From an uncultured Candidatus Saccharibacteria bacterium (GTDB taxonomy: Bacteria; Patescibacteriota; Saccharimonadia; Saccharimonadales; Saccharimonadaceae), in contig CAMZIL010000002.1 in NCBI GenBank assembly GCA_947307225.1, positions 1 to 64,000 of the forward strand: a stretch of 64,000 nt of DNA, written 5' to 3'. Both the position numbers and the translations under genes were made by a program. Within the stretch, counting starts at the first letter, position 1. Each line of letters opens with the position of its first letter. The notes beneath the pieces were generated by a model. That model had not been told where the DNA came from. It did not search any database and saw nothing but the letters and a program-made list of their open reading frames with translations. Shown here piece by piece: positions 25,852-35,805 of the stretch.

Positions 25852-26956
25852 TCCGCAACAGGTCTACACGGTTTCGGATTTTCAGGCAGTTTGCAATCAG
25901 ATTTTAGAGACGGCTTTTACCGGCGTCGTAATCGAGGGCGAAGTCGCGAGTTTCAAGATTAATCAGGGCAAATACGTCTTCTTTGATTTGAAGGATGAAC
26001 AGACGAGCGTTGGCTGTTTTATGATGGCGTTTGCTTTGCGCTTTCCAATCGAAGATGGGATGCGCGTTCGCGTGCGTGCGGTGCCGAAACTGACGAATTG
26101 GGGCAAGTTCTCGTTAACGATTCAGGCGATTGTCCCAGCGGGTGAGGGGAGCATCAAAAAGAGTTTGGAATTGCTTAAAAAGAAGCTAACGGCTGAGGGC
26201 CTGTTCGACGTCGCAAAGAAGCGTCCATTGCCGGACAAGATTACTGCTATCGGTGTTATTTCCAGCACGCAGGCAGCTGGATATGCGGATTTCTGTAAGA
26301 TTTTGAATGAACGTTGGGGTGGTTTGAAGGTGCTGACGGCGCACTGCCAAGTGCAGGGAATGGTTGCGGCGGACCAAATCATTCGTGCGCTCAATTACTT
26401 TAATGAGCATGGCAAAGTAGACGTTATCGCCGTGATTCGTGGTGGCGGCTCGGCGGACGACCTAGCAGTGTTTAATGACGAGGCGCTTGTGCGCGCGATC
26501 GCTGCATCGAAGATTCCGGTCGTGACGGGAATTGGCCATGAAGTGGACGAGAGCTTATGCGATTTGGCGGCCGACGTTGTGGCGTCTACGCCATCGAATG
26601 TGGCGCAAATATTGACGCGCGATCGTCGCGAAGTGGCGAAAAATATCCGCGATGATGTAAAACGAATAAATAATTTGCTCAAGGACAAAATCGACGAAAT
26701 AACAGAGATGAATCGCACCGAATTGAAGCGCGTTTTGCAAGAAATTGTGCGGAAAATCGATGTCGTTTGCGCTGATGTTGCGAGCCAAAGAAAAATTCTA
26801 GAACAATTAAACCCGGAGTGCGTGCTTGAGCGCGGCTATGCATTAGTGCGTGGCGATTTGGCAGTCGGAAATGACGTCGATATCGTATTATCGAAAAAAG
26901 AAGTTAAGGTAAAAGTAATAGCAGTAAAGGAGCGAAAAAATGGCAAAAACAATTAG
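25841..26956 (+). CDS. xseA: Exodeoxyribonuclease VII large subunit
   Basis: OB domain VVIEGEVASFKINQGKYVFFDLKDE; GVISSTQAAGYADF; VIAVIRGGGSADDLAVFNDEALVRAIAASKIPVVTGIGHEVDESLCDLAADVVASTPSNVA. Confidence 0.95.
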   Translation: MENNPQQVYTVSDFQAVCNQILETAFTGVVIEGEVASFKINQGKYVFFDLKDEQTSVGCFMMAFALRFPIEDGMRVRVRAVPKLTNWGKFSLTIQAIVPAGEGSIKKSLELLKKKLTAEGLFDVAKKRPLPDKITAIGVISSTQAAGYADFCKILNERWGGLKVLTAHCQVQGMVAADQIIRALNYFNEHGKVDVIAVIRGGGSADDLAVFNDEALVRAIAASKIPVVTGIGHEVDESLCDLAADVVASTPSNVAQILTRDRREVAKNIRDDVKRINNLLKDKIDEITEMNRTELKRVLQEIVRKIDVVCADVASQRKILEQLNPECVLERGYALVRGDLAVGNDVDIVLSKKEVKVKVIAVKERKNGKNN

Positions 26957-27131
26957 CGATAAAATCGATGATCTAAAGACTGGCGTCGAATGGTTTTATT
27001 CGGATGACTTTAAATTGGAAGATGCGAGCGCAAAATATAAAGCGATGACGGAGCTTGCAAAAGAGATCGAGAAAGATTTGGCCGAGTTGAAAAATGAGAT
27101 CTCGGTCATAGATAAAGATTTTAGTAAATAA
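26940..27131 (+). CDS. xseB: Exodeoxyribonuclease VII small subunit
   Basis: 63 aa coiled-coil downstream of and overlapping xseA: KIDDLKTGVEWFYSDDFKLEDASAKYKAMTELAKEIEKDLAEL. Confidence 0.75.
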   Translation: MAKTISDKIDDLKTGVEWFYSDDFKLEDASAKYKAMTELAKEIEKDLAELKNEISVIDKDFSK

Positions 27132-27134
27132 TTC

Positions 27135-27163
27135 TTGCGAAAAAGCATAAGCTTAAATATAAT
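27135..27163 (+). promoter_or_regulatory. Promoter with AAGCATAAGCTT in the spacer
   Basis: TTGCGA-N17(aaAAGCATAAGCTTaaa)-TATAAT. Confidence 0.6.
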
Positions 27164-27169
27164 TAGCTT

Positions 27170-28105
27170 ATGGATCAGAATTCTAATATGGGTGGCTTTG
27201 CGCCGATGCCTGGACAAACTGGTATGGGTGGCAATGATACGGTTGTTGCGCCTGATGGTTTTCAGGCCGCGCCTGCGGCAGCTCCGATGCCTGGGGCAGC
27301 TCCAATGAATACTATGCCTAATATGGCTGCGCCTGCGGCGATGCCTGGTATGCCGGCTCCGGCTATGCCTGCTGCTGCGCCTGGTGTTGCGCCAATTAAT
27401 CCAGCGGTTCCTCAGATGAATCCGGCTGCGGCACCAAATGCTGCTACCGCTGCTGCTGGCAAAAAAGATACAACAATGATTGAGACCATTATCTTGGTTA
27501 TCGTCTGTTTGATCGCTGCTGCCGCGATTGTCTTTGCAGTAATTTTCTTCATGAAGTACAACGAGCTTAATACTGATTTCGAATCGCAAAAGTCGATTGC
27601 TGAGGCGAACGCAAGAGTTGAGCAGGAAGAGGCTGATATTGCGAAGTTTGAAGAGGAAAAGAAGCTTCCATTCCAGAAGTTTACCGGCCCAAGCGATTAC
27701 GGCTCTATTAGCTTTGAGTATCCAAAGACTTGGAGCATCTATGTAGAGAGTGATGGTACGGATAATAGCGACTACGTCGCCTACTTCCGTCCTGGCCAAG
27801 TTGATCCAGTTGGCAAGGAAGATTCGCGCTATGCTTTGAGATTCAAGATTATGAATCAGCAGATTACTTCTGTTCAGGAAGAGTACGAAGGTCTGCTCGA
27901 AGATGGCTCTGTTACTTCCAGTGTGTTTAATGCGGATAATAACAAGGTCACCGGCACGATGTATACCGGTAAAATTGCAGAGAATATGAACGGCATCGTG
28001 GTGCTTATTAAGGTTAACGATAAGACCGCCATCTTCCAGACGGATGCGATGATCTATAAGAACGATTTCCAGACGCTTATTAGCAAGATTCGTCGCAACT
28101 CGTAA
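27170..28105 (+). CDS. Membrane protein with Ala/Pro/Met-rich N-terminus, one TM and extracytoplasmic domain
   Basis: PAAAPMPGAAPMNTMPNMAAPAAMPGMPAPAMP, TM IIETIILVIVCLIAAAAIVFAVIFF, FEYPKTWSIYVESDG. Confidence 0.75.
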   Translation: MDQNSNMGGFAPMPGQTGMGGNDTVVAPDGFQAAPAAAPMPGAAPMNTMPNMAAPAAMPGMPAPAMPAAAPGVAPINPAVPQMNPAAAPNAATAAAGKKDTTMIETIILVIVCLIAAAAIVFAVIFFMKYNELNTDFESQKSIAEANARVEQEEADIAKFEEEKKLPFQKFTGPSDYGSISFEYPKTWSIYVESDGTDNSDYVAYFRPGQVDPVGKEDSRYALRFKIMNQQITSVQEEYEGLLEDGSVTSSVFNADNNKVTGTMYTGKIAENMNGIVVLIKVNDKTAIFQTDAMIYKNDFQTLISKIRRNS

Positions 28106-28164
28106 TTGAAAATCCAAAATCCCTACGCTTTCTTGTGTGGGGATTTTTGTTGTAGAATGGGGAC

Positions 28165-28839
28165 ATGGAGAGTGAGGTAATTGTTGCGCATGAACTGAAA
28201 GCGCCGCTTAGTTTGGTGCGACAACTCGCTTTGTCTTTGGATTTTGAAGAGGATATTGCTGGGGCGCGCGAAGTCGGGCGACAGATTGCTGCGACGAGCG
28301 AACGTGCGTTGCAACAGGTCAATGATTTGACGAGAATCGCCCGCCTCGAGGATGCACTATTTGAGATGGAGCCGGTCAATCCGCGCTTGGTTTGCGACGA
28401 GGTTGTTGGCGAATTGTGGCGGCTATTTGAATTTAATCGTCGCGAACTGAGAATTGAATATCGTAATAAGAGGCGACTCGTGGTCGCGAACCCGCAGCTA
28501 CTGCACTCGGTGGTTTACAATTTTTGCTTGAACGCGATGAACTATGGCGGCGAGGAATTGCCGAGCGAGATTACGGTGATTGACCGCGCAAATAAGATTA
28601 GGATTGCGGTGCGCGATTATGGCCCGGCGGTACCGACGAAGATTTGGCGCGAGATTAAAGATGGCTTCGTGAAGAAGCCAGTGGCGACGCCAATGCGCCC
28701 AGGCTCGAGCGGGCTTGGTCTCTATATCGCAGCGAAATTCGCGAACTATATGGGTTGTGATTTTGGCTTGATTCGTCACCGTGACGGGACGAGTTTCTAT
28801 ATTGATTTGCCGGTAAGCGGGCAGTTGAGTTTTCTATGA
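28165..28839 (+). CDS. Sensorless histidine kinase
   Basis: H-box EVIVAHELKAPLSLVRQLAL, N-box LLHSVVYNFCLNAMNYG, G-box GSSGLGLYIAAKFANYMG; no TM. Confidence 0.8.
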   Translation: MESEVIVAHELKAPLSLVRQLALSLDFEEDIAGAREVGRQIAATSERALQQVNDLTRIARLEDALFEMEPVNPRLVCDEVVGELWRLFEFNRRELRIEYRNKRRLVVANPQLLHSVVYNFCLNAMNYGGEELPSEITVIDRANKIRIAVRDYGPAVPTKIWREIKDGFVKKPVATPMRPGSSGLGLYIAAKFANYMGCDFGLIRHRDGTSFYIDLPVSGQLSFL

Positions 28840-29180
28840 TATTCGTACTAGAGGATGATCGCGGGTGGGAGAGTTATTACCGCCGGTTTTTGAAGGACAA
28901 GGACCTTCGCTTTTATCGAGATGGCGTAGCGGCGATTGCCGGGATGGATGAAGAGGTGCCGGATTTGGTTATTCTTGATGTCCTTTTGACTGGCCCAACA
29001 GGCTTCGCGGTACTGAATGAAATGCGGAGCTATCCGGAACTAATGAATGTGCCGGTAGCGATAGTTAGCAGCGTATCGATCGCGACGGATATTGCGGATA
29101 AATATGGTGTTGTGGCCGTGCTAGACAAAGGCGAGATGCGCCCGGACGAGCTCAGGGAGTTAGTGGGGCGCTATGCGTGA
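28836..29180 (+). CDS. Receiver-only response regulator
   Basis: VLEDDRGWESYYRRF, DLVILDVLLTGPTGFAVLNEM, VAIVSSVS, VLDKGEM. Confidence 0.8.
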   Translation: MIFVLEDDRGWESYYRRFLKDKDLRFYRDGVAAIAGMDEEVPDLVILDVLLTGPTGFAVLNEMRSYPELMNVPVAIVSSVSIATDIADKYGVVAVLDKGEMRPDELRELVGRYA

Positions 29181-29874
29181 TCTAAAAACGAAAGCAATCG
29201 TGTTGAAGCGTACAGACTATGGCGAGGCCGATAGAATTTTGCAATTGCTGACGCCTGAGGGTAAGAAATCTGTGATGGCAAAAGGGGTTCGTCGTGAGAA
29301 ATCTAAACTGGCGGGCGGCATTGAGCTGTTTAGTGTTTCCGAGGTTGTGATTCATGAAGGTAAGGGCGAGTTGGGGATTTTAACCTCGGCGAAGCTGCTC
29401 GAGCATTACGACGCATTCGTGCGCGATATTGAGCTACTAGAGCTGGGCGGTAATCTTATGCGCGATGCGTCTAGGCGGGCTGAGCAGGTTGATTCTCCGG
29501 AATTCTTTAATATCTTGCGCCAAAGTCTCCAGTCGGCACAAAAACATGCCCTAGAAGGCTCTGAGACGCGCTGGAAGGAGCTTTTACGCTCTTGGGCGAG
29601 TATGAATATGCTCAGAGCTGCAGGCGAGGAAATTAACCTCAAATACGACGTTTCGGGCTCCAAGCTAACGCCGGATTCTTACTATGTTTGGGACGTAGAA
29701 AATTCGGCATTAGCAGAGCACAGTTCTGGCCGAATTGGCGCGGATCACATAAAGATGATGCGCGTCATGGTGTCGACGCCGCTTGAAGTTGCAATGAAGG
29801 TGGCCGGCTATGCAGACTTGATGGACGAGATTGGCTATATCGTAAAATGCGCCGAAAAGGCAACTAAGGTATAA
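29173..29874 (+). CDS. recO: DNA repair protein RecO
   Basis: KTKAIVLKRTDYGEADRILQLLTPEGKKSVMAKGVRREKSKLAGGIELFS. Confidence 0.9.
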   Translation: MRDLKTKAIVLKRTDYGEADRILQLLTPEGKKSVMAKGVRREKSKLAGGIELFSVSEVVIHEGKGELGILTSAKLLEHYDAFVRDIELLELGGNLMRDASRRAEQVDSPEFFNILRQSLQSAQKHALEGSETRWKELLRSWASMNMLRAAGEEINLKYDVSGSKLTPDSYYVWDVENSALAEHSSGRIGADHIKMMRVMVSTPLEVAMKVAGYADLMDEIGYIVKCAEKATKV

Positions 29875-29881
29875 TTGAACT

Positions 29882-30142
29882 ATGAGTGAAAAAGATATTG
29901 AAAAAGAAATTTCGGCTATCAAGGCGCGTAATAAGCGCGTAGAGACGGATAAGGCTTGGGAGACAAGCTGGACACGTCGCATTTGCATCATGGTCTTAAC
30001 ATATGCGGTAGTAGTGCTTTATTCGATGACGATTTCGAAGATTTCGAACGCCTGGCTGAGTTCGCTCGTGCCAGTTATGGGCTTTTTGCTTTCGACTTTG
30101 TCGCTGAAGCTCATTCGCGGGCTTTGGGAAAAACATCGTTAA
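29882..30142 (+). CDS. Small membrane protein
   Basis: 86 aa with two predicted TM segments. Confidence 0.55.
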   Translation: MSEKDIEKEISAIKARNKRVETDKAWETSWTRRICIMVLTYAVVVLYSMTISKISNAWLSSLVPVMGFLLSTLSLKLIRGLWEKHR

Positions 30143-30162
30143 AGTGGTAAAATAGGTCTATT

Positions 30163-31476
30163 ATGGCAGCAAAAATGGAAGATATTGTAAGTTTGTGTAA
30201 ACGCCGTGGTTTTATCTGGCAGGGTTCAGATGTCTATGGTGGTATGGCGGGTACCTGGGATTTTGGTCCGCTTGGCGTTGCTCTAAAACGCAAGATTATG
30301 GATGCCTGGTGGGATTACTGGGTTGATAGTCGTGAGGATATGTATGGTGTTGATGCGGCTATTATTATGAATCCGCGCACTTGGCAGGCTTCTGGTCATA
30401 CTGCGACTTTTGCTGATCCGCTCGTAGAATGTGGCGCATGCCATGGCCGTTTCCGCGCCGACAAGATTGCTGATGGTATTTCCGAGAGTGTCACGACCGA
30501 AGAATTTAAAGCACTCAATGTGAAGTGTCCAACTTGCGGAAAGACAGAGTGGGGTGACATTCGTAAGTTCAATATGATGTTCCAGACCCACGTTGGTCCA
30601 GTCGACGATGATAGCTCGATCGCCTATTTGCGCCCTGAAACTGCCCAGGGCATCTTTACGAACTACAAGAACGTTGTTGATACGATTTATCCTGATCTTC
30701 CATTTGGTCTTGCTCAGCAGGGTAAGGCTTTCCGCAATGAGATTTCGCCACGTGACTTTATCTTGCGCGATCGCGAATGTTCGCAGATGGAGATCGAGTA
30801 CTTTGTGGCGCCAGAGACTTGGGAAGAGAATTTTGAAAAGTTACTCAAAGAGCAGCACGAATTCTTGACTGAGGTAATGGGTCTTGATGAGTCAAAGATT
30901 CATAATCTCGAGGTAGCTGAGGCTGATCGCGCACATTATTCCAAGCGTACAGTCGATATCATGTTTGATTATCCAAATGGTCAGGAAGAATTGATGGGCT
31001 TGGCTTATCGCACCGACTTCGATTTGGCAAATATTCAGCGCGAAAGCGGCAAGAATATGGAGTACATCGTTAAAGGTGGTGGCGCGCGCTTTGTCCCGCA
31101 TGTTATCGAACCATCAATTGGCGTCGAGCGCTTGTTGCTCGCTGTATTGACCTGTGCTTATCGCCAAGAAGAGAATCGCATCGTTTTGGCTTTGCCAGAG
31201 AACTTGGCGCCTTATCGCTTCTGTGTATCACCACTTCTCAAGAACAAGCCGGAGTTGGTAGAAAAGGCCCGTGAGGTCTATGCAATGCTGCGCAAGAAAT
31301 ACCAGAATGTGGCTTGGGATGATTCTGGCAACATCGGTAAGCGCTATTTGAAGCAGGACGAGATTGGCACGCCGAAGTGCATTGTGATTGATTTTGACAC
31401 GCTTGAAGACGGAACCGTCACTGTTCGCGATCGCGACACGACCGAGCAGATTCGCGTGAAACCTGAAGAATTATAA
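30163..31476 (+). CDS. glyS: Glycyl-tRNA synthetase (class II, alpha2 type)
   Basis: DIVSLCKRRGFIWQGSDVYGGMAGTWDFGPLGVALKR, RPETAQGIFTNYKNV, FRNEISPRDFILRDREC, EPSIGVERLLLAVL. Confidence 0.95.
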   Translation: MAAKMEDIVSLCKRRGFIWQGSDVYGGMAGTWDFGPLGVALKRKIMDAWWDYWVDSREDMYGVDAAIIMNPRTWQASGHTATFADPLVECGACHGRFRADKIADGISESVTTEEFKALNVKCPTCGKTEWGDIRKFNMMFQTHVGPVDDDSSIAYLRPETAQGIFTNYKNVVDTIYPDLPFGLAQQGKAFRNEISPRDFILRDRECSQMEIEYFVAPETWEENFEKLLKEQHEFLTEVMGLDESKIHNLEVAEADRAHYSKRTVDIMFDYPNGQEELMGLAYRTDFDLANIQRESGKNMEYIVKGGGARFVPHVIEPSIGVERLLLAVLTCAYRQEENRIVLALPENLAPYRFCVSPLLKNKPELVEKAREVYAMLRKKYQNVAWDDSGNIGKRYLKQDEIGTPKCIVIDFDTLEDGTVTVRDRDTTEQIRVKPEEL

Positions 31477-31508
31477 AAAATAGCCTCCGAAAGGAGGTTA
31501 TTTTTTGT
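31475..31508. terminator. Bidirectional terminator
   Basis: AAAAAATAGCCTCCgaaaGGAGGTTATTTTTT. Confidence 0.8.
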
Positions 31509-33066
31509 TTTTTGCAGCAGCTTTGGCCTTTTTCTTGGCGGCAATTTTCTCGGCTTTGAGTGCGGCTTTGACGGCGTTCTGCTCTGGGTTGGTGACAAAT
31601 CCCGGGATGAGAGAATGGAGCTGTGACAAGAGTTTATGGCGGGCATGTTTACTGCCGACTTTGTCGAGCCAGCCGGGATTTGGTTTTGAGTTTTTGGCGG
31701 TGATAATTTCGACAATATCGCCACCCTTTAGTTTTGTATTGAGGCTGACCATTTTGCCGTTAATCTTTGCGCCAATACAAGCGGCGCCGATCTCGCTATG
31801 GAGGCGGTAGGCAAAATCTAGCGGCATGGAGCCGTTTGGCAGGTCGATAATGTCGCCCTTTGGCGTGTAGACGAAAATCTTATCGGCGAAGAGAGTGAGC
31901 CGGAGCTTTTTTGTGTCAACCTTTTCGCCGGAAGCAAGCTTCGTGGCGGTCTCTTGAAGCTCTTTGATCCAGAGCAAATTGCTCGGTAGACGACTGACGC
32001 GACCTTCGGTATAGGCGGAAGTAAGTTTTTGTTCGTTGTAGTAGAAGGTTGCCGCAAGCCCGCGTTCGGCGTAGTCGTGCATCTCGCGGGTGCGAATCTG
32101 GAATTCGACGATCTGCTTGTCTTTTGTAATAACGGTAGTATGGATGGACTGATATCCGTTCTGTTTTGGCATGGCGATGTAGTCTTTGATACGGCCATCC
32201 ATTGGCGTAAAGAGGGAATGAATGAGTCCGAGCACAAGATAACAGGTCGTCACGTCATCGACGATAAAACGCAGTGCAATGAGATCGTAGATACGATCGA
32301 TGTTTTGATCGTACTTTGCGAGTTTTTTATGAAGCGAATAGATGGATTTGACGCGACCGTCGCAAGTATACTTGATGCCTTCTTTTTTGAGGAGTTGCTC
32401 GACGGCTTGTTGAGCGTTTTTGAGCTTTTTATCAGCCTGACGGAGTCGCTCTTCGGTAAGCTTTTTGAGTTCTTCGTAGCGTTTTGGATCGAGATAGCGG
32501 AAGCTGGTTTCCTCGATTTCGACACGAGCGCGACCCATCTGGAGGCGATCGGCGAGAGGCGCGAAGACATCTAGTGATTCGTGGGCAATTTTCTGCTGCT
32601 TGTCTGGTGGTAGGGCGCTGAGAGTACGGAGATTATGGAGGCGATCGGCGAGTTTGATGATGAGGACGCGGACGTCCTGGCCGGTTGCGATAAGTAGCTT
32701 TAGGAGATTGTCGGAAGTTTCCGGCAAGTACTCGTCGAGATTTTTCATGCCGCTACGCGCCTTGCCGAGCTTAGTTACGCCGTTCACGAGGAAGGCGACG
32801 TCTTTGCCAAATTGGTCCTCAATGTCTTTTAGCGTTAGGTCGGTATCTTCGACGGTATCATGGAGAATGCCAGCAACAATAGAATCTTCATCCATATTCC
32901 ATTCTTCGAGAATCTTCATAACGGCGAGTGGGTGGACAATATACGGCTCCCCGGTTTTGCGCAATTGCCCCTCGTGTGCCTTGGTGGCGACCTTGATGGC
33001 TTGCTTTATCCGAGTGCGGTCTTTTTCTGCCGACTTCTCATCTATAGATGTTGGCGTTTCGCTCAT
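31498..33066 (-). CDS. relA: RelA/SpoT-type (p)ppGpp synthetase/hydrolase, without a C-terminal ACT domain
   Basis: HD motif VAGILHDTVEDT, synthetase RIYDLIALRFIVDDV...KDYIAMPKQNGYQSIHTTV, TGS domain IFVYTPKGDIIDLPNGSMPLDFAYRLHSEIG; 522 aa. Confidence 0.92.
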   Translation of the reverse strand: MSETPTSIDEKSAEKDRTRIKQAIKVATKAHEGQLRKTGEPYIVHPLAVMKILEEWNMDEDSIVAGILHDTVEDTDLTLKDIEDQFGKDVAFLVNGVTKLGKARSGMKNLDEYLPETSDNLLKLLIATGQDVRVLIIKLADRLHNLRTLSALPPDKQQKIAHESLDVFAPLADRLQMGRARVEIEETSFRYLDPKRYEELKKLTEERLRQADKKLKNAQQAVEQLLKKEGIKYTCDGRVKSIYSLHKKLAKYDQNIDRIYDLIALRFIVDDVTTCYLVLGLIHSLFTPMDGRIKDYIAMPKQNGYQSIHTTVITKDKQIVEFQIRTREMHDYAERGLAATFYYNEQKLTSAYTEGRVSRLPSNLLWIKELQETATKLASGEKVDTKKLRLTLFADKIFVYTPKGDIIDLPNGSMPLDFAYRLHSEIGAACIGAKINGKMVSLNTKLKGGDIVEIITAKNSKPNPGWLDKVGSKHARHKLLSQLHSLIPGFVTNPEQNAVKAALKAEKIAAKKKAKAAAKNKK

Positions 33067-33127
33067 AGTATTATTGTAGCATTTTATGATATATTGAAGA
33101 TAACGCTTATGTTAAGAAGGAGCAAAG

Positions 33128-33898
33128 ATGATTAAAAAAATAAAAAATATCTTAGCGATATGGGGAGCGGGCGGCCTTTTTGGTGTGTTCGTGATGAGCT
33201 CTATTGGTTTTTGCATTATTGCTGGGACTATTGGCTATTACGACGAATTCTTTAGCGCTATTTCCTACGGAAATAGGAAGGGGGCAGATGAGCTACTCGG
33301 CAAACTGTGGCCACAGACTATCCCGCTAATTATATTATCCGTTTTAGCAATTGCAGCGATTGTTTTTGCGATTATTCACGCAGTTCGTACTGCTGAGGAT
33401 AAACCACAGAAGTCAGCAATTGGTATTACATCGATGTTGCTTACGATTGCGGCGCATATTTTCATGATGGTCCTTATTATTGTTCTGCTTGCCTGCGACG
33501 CAAAGTCTTCGTCGCGATCGTCGGGTGATACAGGACTAGTGCTCGTTGCGATGAAGTCTATGTATATCCCGACTTGGTCGCTTGTGATTGCGTTGGTCAT
33601 TTCGATTATCAATACGCTAATTTCGGCCGGTGCGGTTATCGTGGCATTGCTTCCTGAGAACGGCAGTGTTTCCGCGCTTTCGTTCGAACGACCTGTTGCT
33701 CAGCCGGCCGTACAGCCGATGGGCACGGTTCCAGTCGAACAGCCTGTCATTGCTCCAGCCGCAGCTCCAGTCGAGACGATGACGCAACCAGAACCAAACG
33801 CTCCAGTTGCTCCAGTTACCCCAGCCGCTCCAGTTGAGCAGCCGGTGGCTCCAGTTGAGCCGATTGCTCCTGAGCAGCCAATGACTCCTCAGTTCTAA
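33128..33898 (+). CDS. Multi-TM membrane protein with Pro/Val/Gln-rich tail
   Basis: Four predicted TMs followed by APVETMTQPEPNAPVAPVTPAAPVEQPVAPVEP. Confidence 0.7.
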   Translation: MIKKIKNILAIWGAGGLFGVFVMSSIGFCIIAGTIGYYDEFFSAISYGNRKGADELLGKLWPQTIPLIILSVLAIAAIVFAIIHAVRTAEDKPQKSAIGITSMLLTIAAHIFMMVLIIVLLACDAKSSSRSSGDTGLVLVAMKSMYIPTWSLVIALVISIINTLISAGAVIVALLPENGSVSALSFERPVAQPAVQPMGTVPVEQPVIAPAAAPVETMTQPEPNAPVAPVTPAAPVEQPVAPVEPIAPEQPMTPQF

Positions 33899-33904
33899 AG
33901 GACT

Positions 33905-33940
33905 TAAAAAGCGCCACATTAAGACAAAGTGGCGCTTTTT
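33905..33940. terminator. Intrinsic terminator
   Basis: AAAAAGCGCCACattaagacaaaGTGGCGCTTTTTT. Confidence 0.85.
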
Positions 33941-33952
33941 TGATGGCGATGA

Positions 33953-34426
33953 TTAGAGGACTAATTCGATTTTCTTGCCCGTAGCTTTATATTCCTCGCA
34001 TTTGATGCCGCAGCGGCGAAGCATCATTTTTGCGGCGATCGTGTTTTCGGCGTCGGCGTATTTGTCGTCGGCGTAAACGACGCGCTTGATACCAGATTGA
34101 ATCACGGCCTTGGCACATTCGTTGCAAGGGAAGAGGGTGACATAGAGAGTGCAGCCGTCAAGCTTTGTGACGCTGTTTAGAATGGCGTTGAGTTCGGCAT
34201 GACAGACATAGGCATACTTCGTATCGAGGAAGTTTCCTTCGCGTGCCCATGGCATTTCTTCGTCTTTAATGCCGGTAGGCATACCGTTGTAGCCAGTGGC
34301 GACAATCTTGTGCTCGTCATTGACAATGCAGGCGCCGACCTGGGTATTTGGGTCCTTACTACGCTGTGCGGAAAGCAATGCGAGGCCCATGAAATATTCG
34401 TCCCACCTGATGTAATCATCGCGCAT
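33953..34426 (-). CDS. dCMP deaminase / ComEB family
   Basis: YVCHAELNAILNSV and TLFPCNECAKAVIQSGIKRVVY zinc-deaminase motifs. Confidence 0.9.
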   Translation of the reverse strand: MRDDYIRWDEYFMGLALLSAQRSKDPNTQVGACIVNDEHKIVATGYNGMPTGIKDEEMPWAREGNFLDTKYAYVCHAELNAILNSVTKLDGCTLYVTLFPCNECAKAVIQSGIKRVVYADDKYADAENTIAAKMMLRRCGIKCEEYKATGKKIELVL

Positions 34427-34532
34427 TTTAACACTCCTATTGTGATTAAGATCATTGTAGCATGAAAAACCCGTCCATGGGGGTATTGGGGGTGTTGGAC
34501 GGGCTTTCTTAACGAAAAGAGCAAAGGAGCTC

Positions 34533-34895
34533 TTATGATACGTATGAGATGTTCAGCATGTCATTCTCGATAGAGACTGATGCTTTAGGTGTGTTACTAT
34601 TGAGCTCACTTTTGTCAGCGAGGTCGTCGTCGCGATGTGCGACTTGCATGGATTCGTTGGCGTTTTTATTACGAACGTCGATCCACCATGCGATTTCCTC
34701 GAGGGTTTTCATGAGGCCATTCGGGTCATCCGGGAAGGCGTAAGGAATTTCCGAGAGCGGTATAGCATATACCGCGTAACTCTCCCCGAAATTATTCTTG
34801 ATATACTCATGAATCCAGGTGTCGAGTTCTGCGACATCATCTTCAAATGAATCATTTTGAGGGTTAAGGATAGTTTTTTCAGGTGTTTCAGCCAT
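34533..34895 (-). CDS. Hypothetical acidic protein
   Basis: 120 aa ORF with RBS (aaaggagga) and downstream terminator. Confidence 0.6.
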   Translation of the reverse strand: MAETPEKTILNPQNDSFEDDVAELDTWIHEYIKNNFGESYAVYAIPLSEIPYAFPDDPNGLMKTLEEIAWWIDVRNKNANESMQVAHRDDDLADKSELNSNTPKASVSIENDMLNISYVS

Positions 34896-35013
34896 AAACT
34901 ATTCCTCCTTTGAATATAAAAAAGTACAAGACAGGCTTGCCTGTAATTGTTATAGCATAAAAGAGGCGCATAGTCAATGGGCGGCCGCGCCTGCCGTATG
35001 CTATCATGAAAGT

Positions 35014-35805
35014 ATGAAATTATACTCTTGGAATGTGAACGGGCTAAGAGCGGTGCTAGCTAAGGGCGCGCTGCAGAGTTTTATTAAAGAACATGAGCCC
35101 GACATTCTATGTCTACAAGAGACGAAGGCAAAACAGGGACAGGCTGAGGTTGATTTGCCAGAATACGAGGAGATTTGGAACTCGGCTGAGCGTGCGGGCT
35201 ATTCTGGCACGGCGATTTTTACGAAGATAAAACCGCTTTCGGTGCGTTTTGGCTTCTTTGACGAGCAGGATGCGATGCTCGGTTGGGAGGATGCCTTTGG
35301 TGATGCTCGCAAGGAGGGGCGGCTTTTGACGGCGGAATTTGAGGATTTCTATCTGGTAAATGCTTACGTTCCGAACGAAAAGCATAGTCTCGAACGCATG
35401 GGCTATCGTGAAGATGTATGGGACAAGGCGTTGCTCGCCTATATGAAGCAGCTTGAGCAGACAAAACCAGTGATTGTTTGTGGGGATTTTAACGTCGCGC
35501 ACGAGGAGATCGATTTGGCGCGTCCAAAAGAAAATGAAGGCAATGCTGGCTTTACGAAGTCTGGCCGGCAGGGCATGACGAACTTTTTGAATAATGGCTT
35601 TATCGATTCGTGGCGTTCGCTTCACCCGGGCGAGCAAAAGTATAGTTGGTGGAGCTTCAGAATGGGCGCCAGAAAGCGTAATATCGGCTGGCGCATTGAC
35701 TACTTTTTAGTCAGTAAGAAGCTCGAAAAACAGATAGCGGCAGCGGAAATTTATGACGATGTGATGGGCTCTGATCACTGCCCAATTATGCTGGAGTTAA
35801 AATGA
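35014..35805 (+). CDS. xth: Exodeoxyribonuclease III
   Basis: SWNVNGLRAVLAKG, DILCLQETKAKQGQ, YVPNEKHSLERMGYR, VCGDFNVAHEEIDLARP, GSDHCPIMLEL. Confidence 0.95.
   Translation: MKLYSWNVNGLRAVLAKGALQSFIKEHEPDILCLQETKAKQGQAEVDLPEYEEIWNSAERAGYSGTAIFTKIKPLSVRFGFFDEQDAMLGWEDAFGDARKEGRLLTAEFEDFYLVNAYVPNEKHSLERMGYREDVWDKALLAYMKQLEQTKPVIVCGDFNVAHEEIDLARPKENEGNAGFTKSGRQGMTNFLNNGFIDSWRSLHPGEQKYSWWSFRMGARKRNIGWRIDYFLVSKKLEKQIAAAEIYDDVMGSDHCPIMLELK

Noticed and set aside
26996-28117. 373 aa minus-strand ORF opposite xseB and the membrane protein gene
   Set aside because: Antisense to well-supported genes; His/Arg-rich nonsense composition arising from the GC-rich Ala/Pro repeat.
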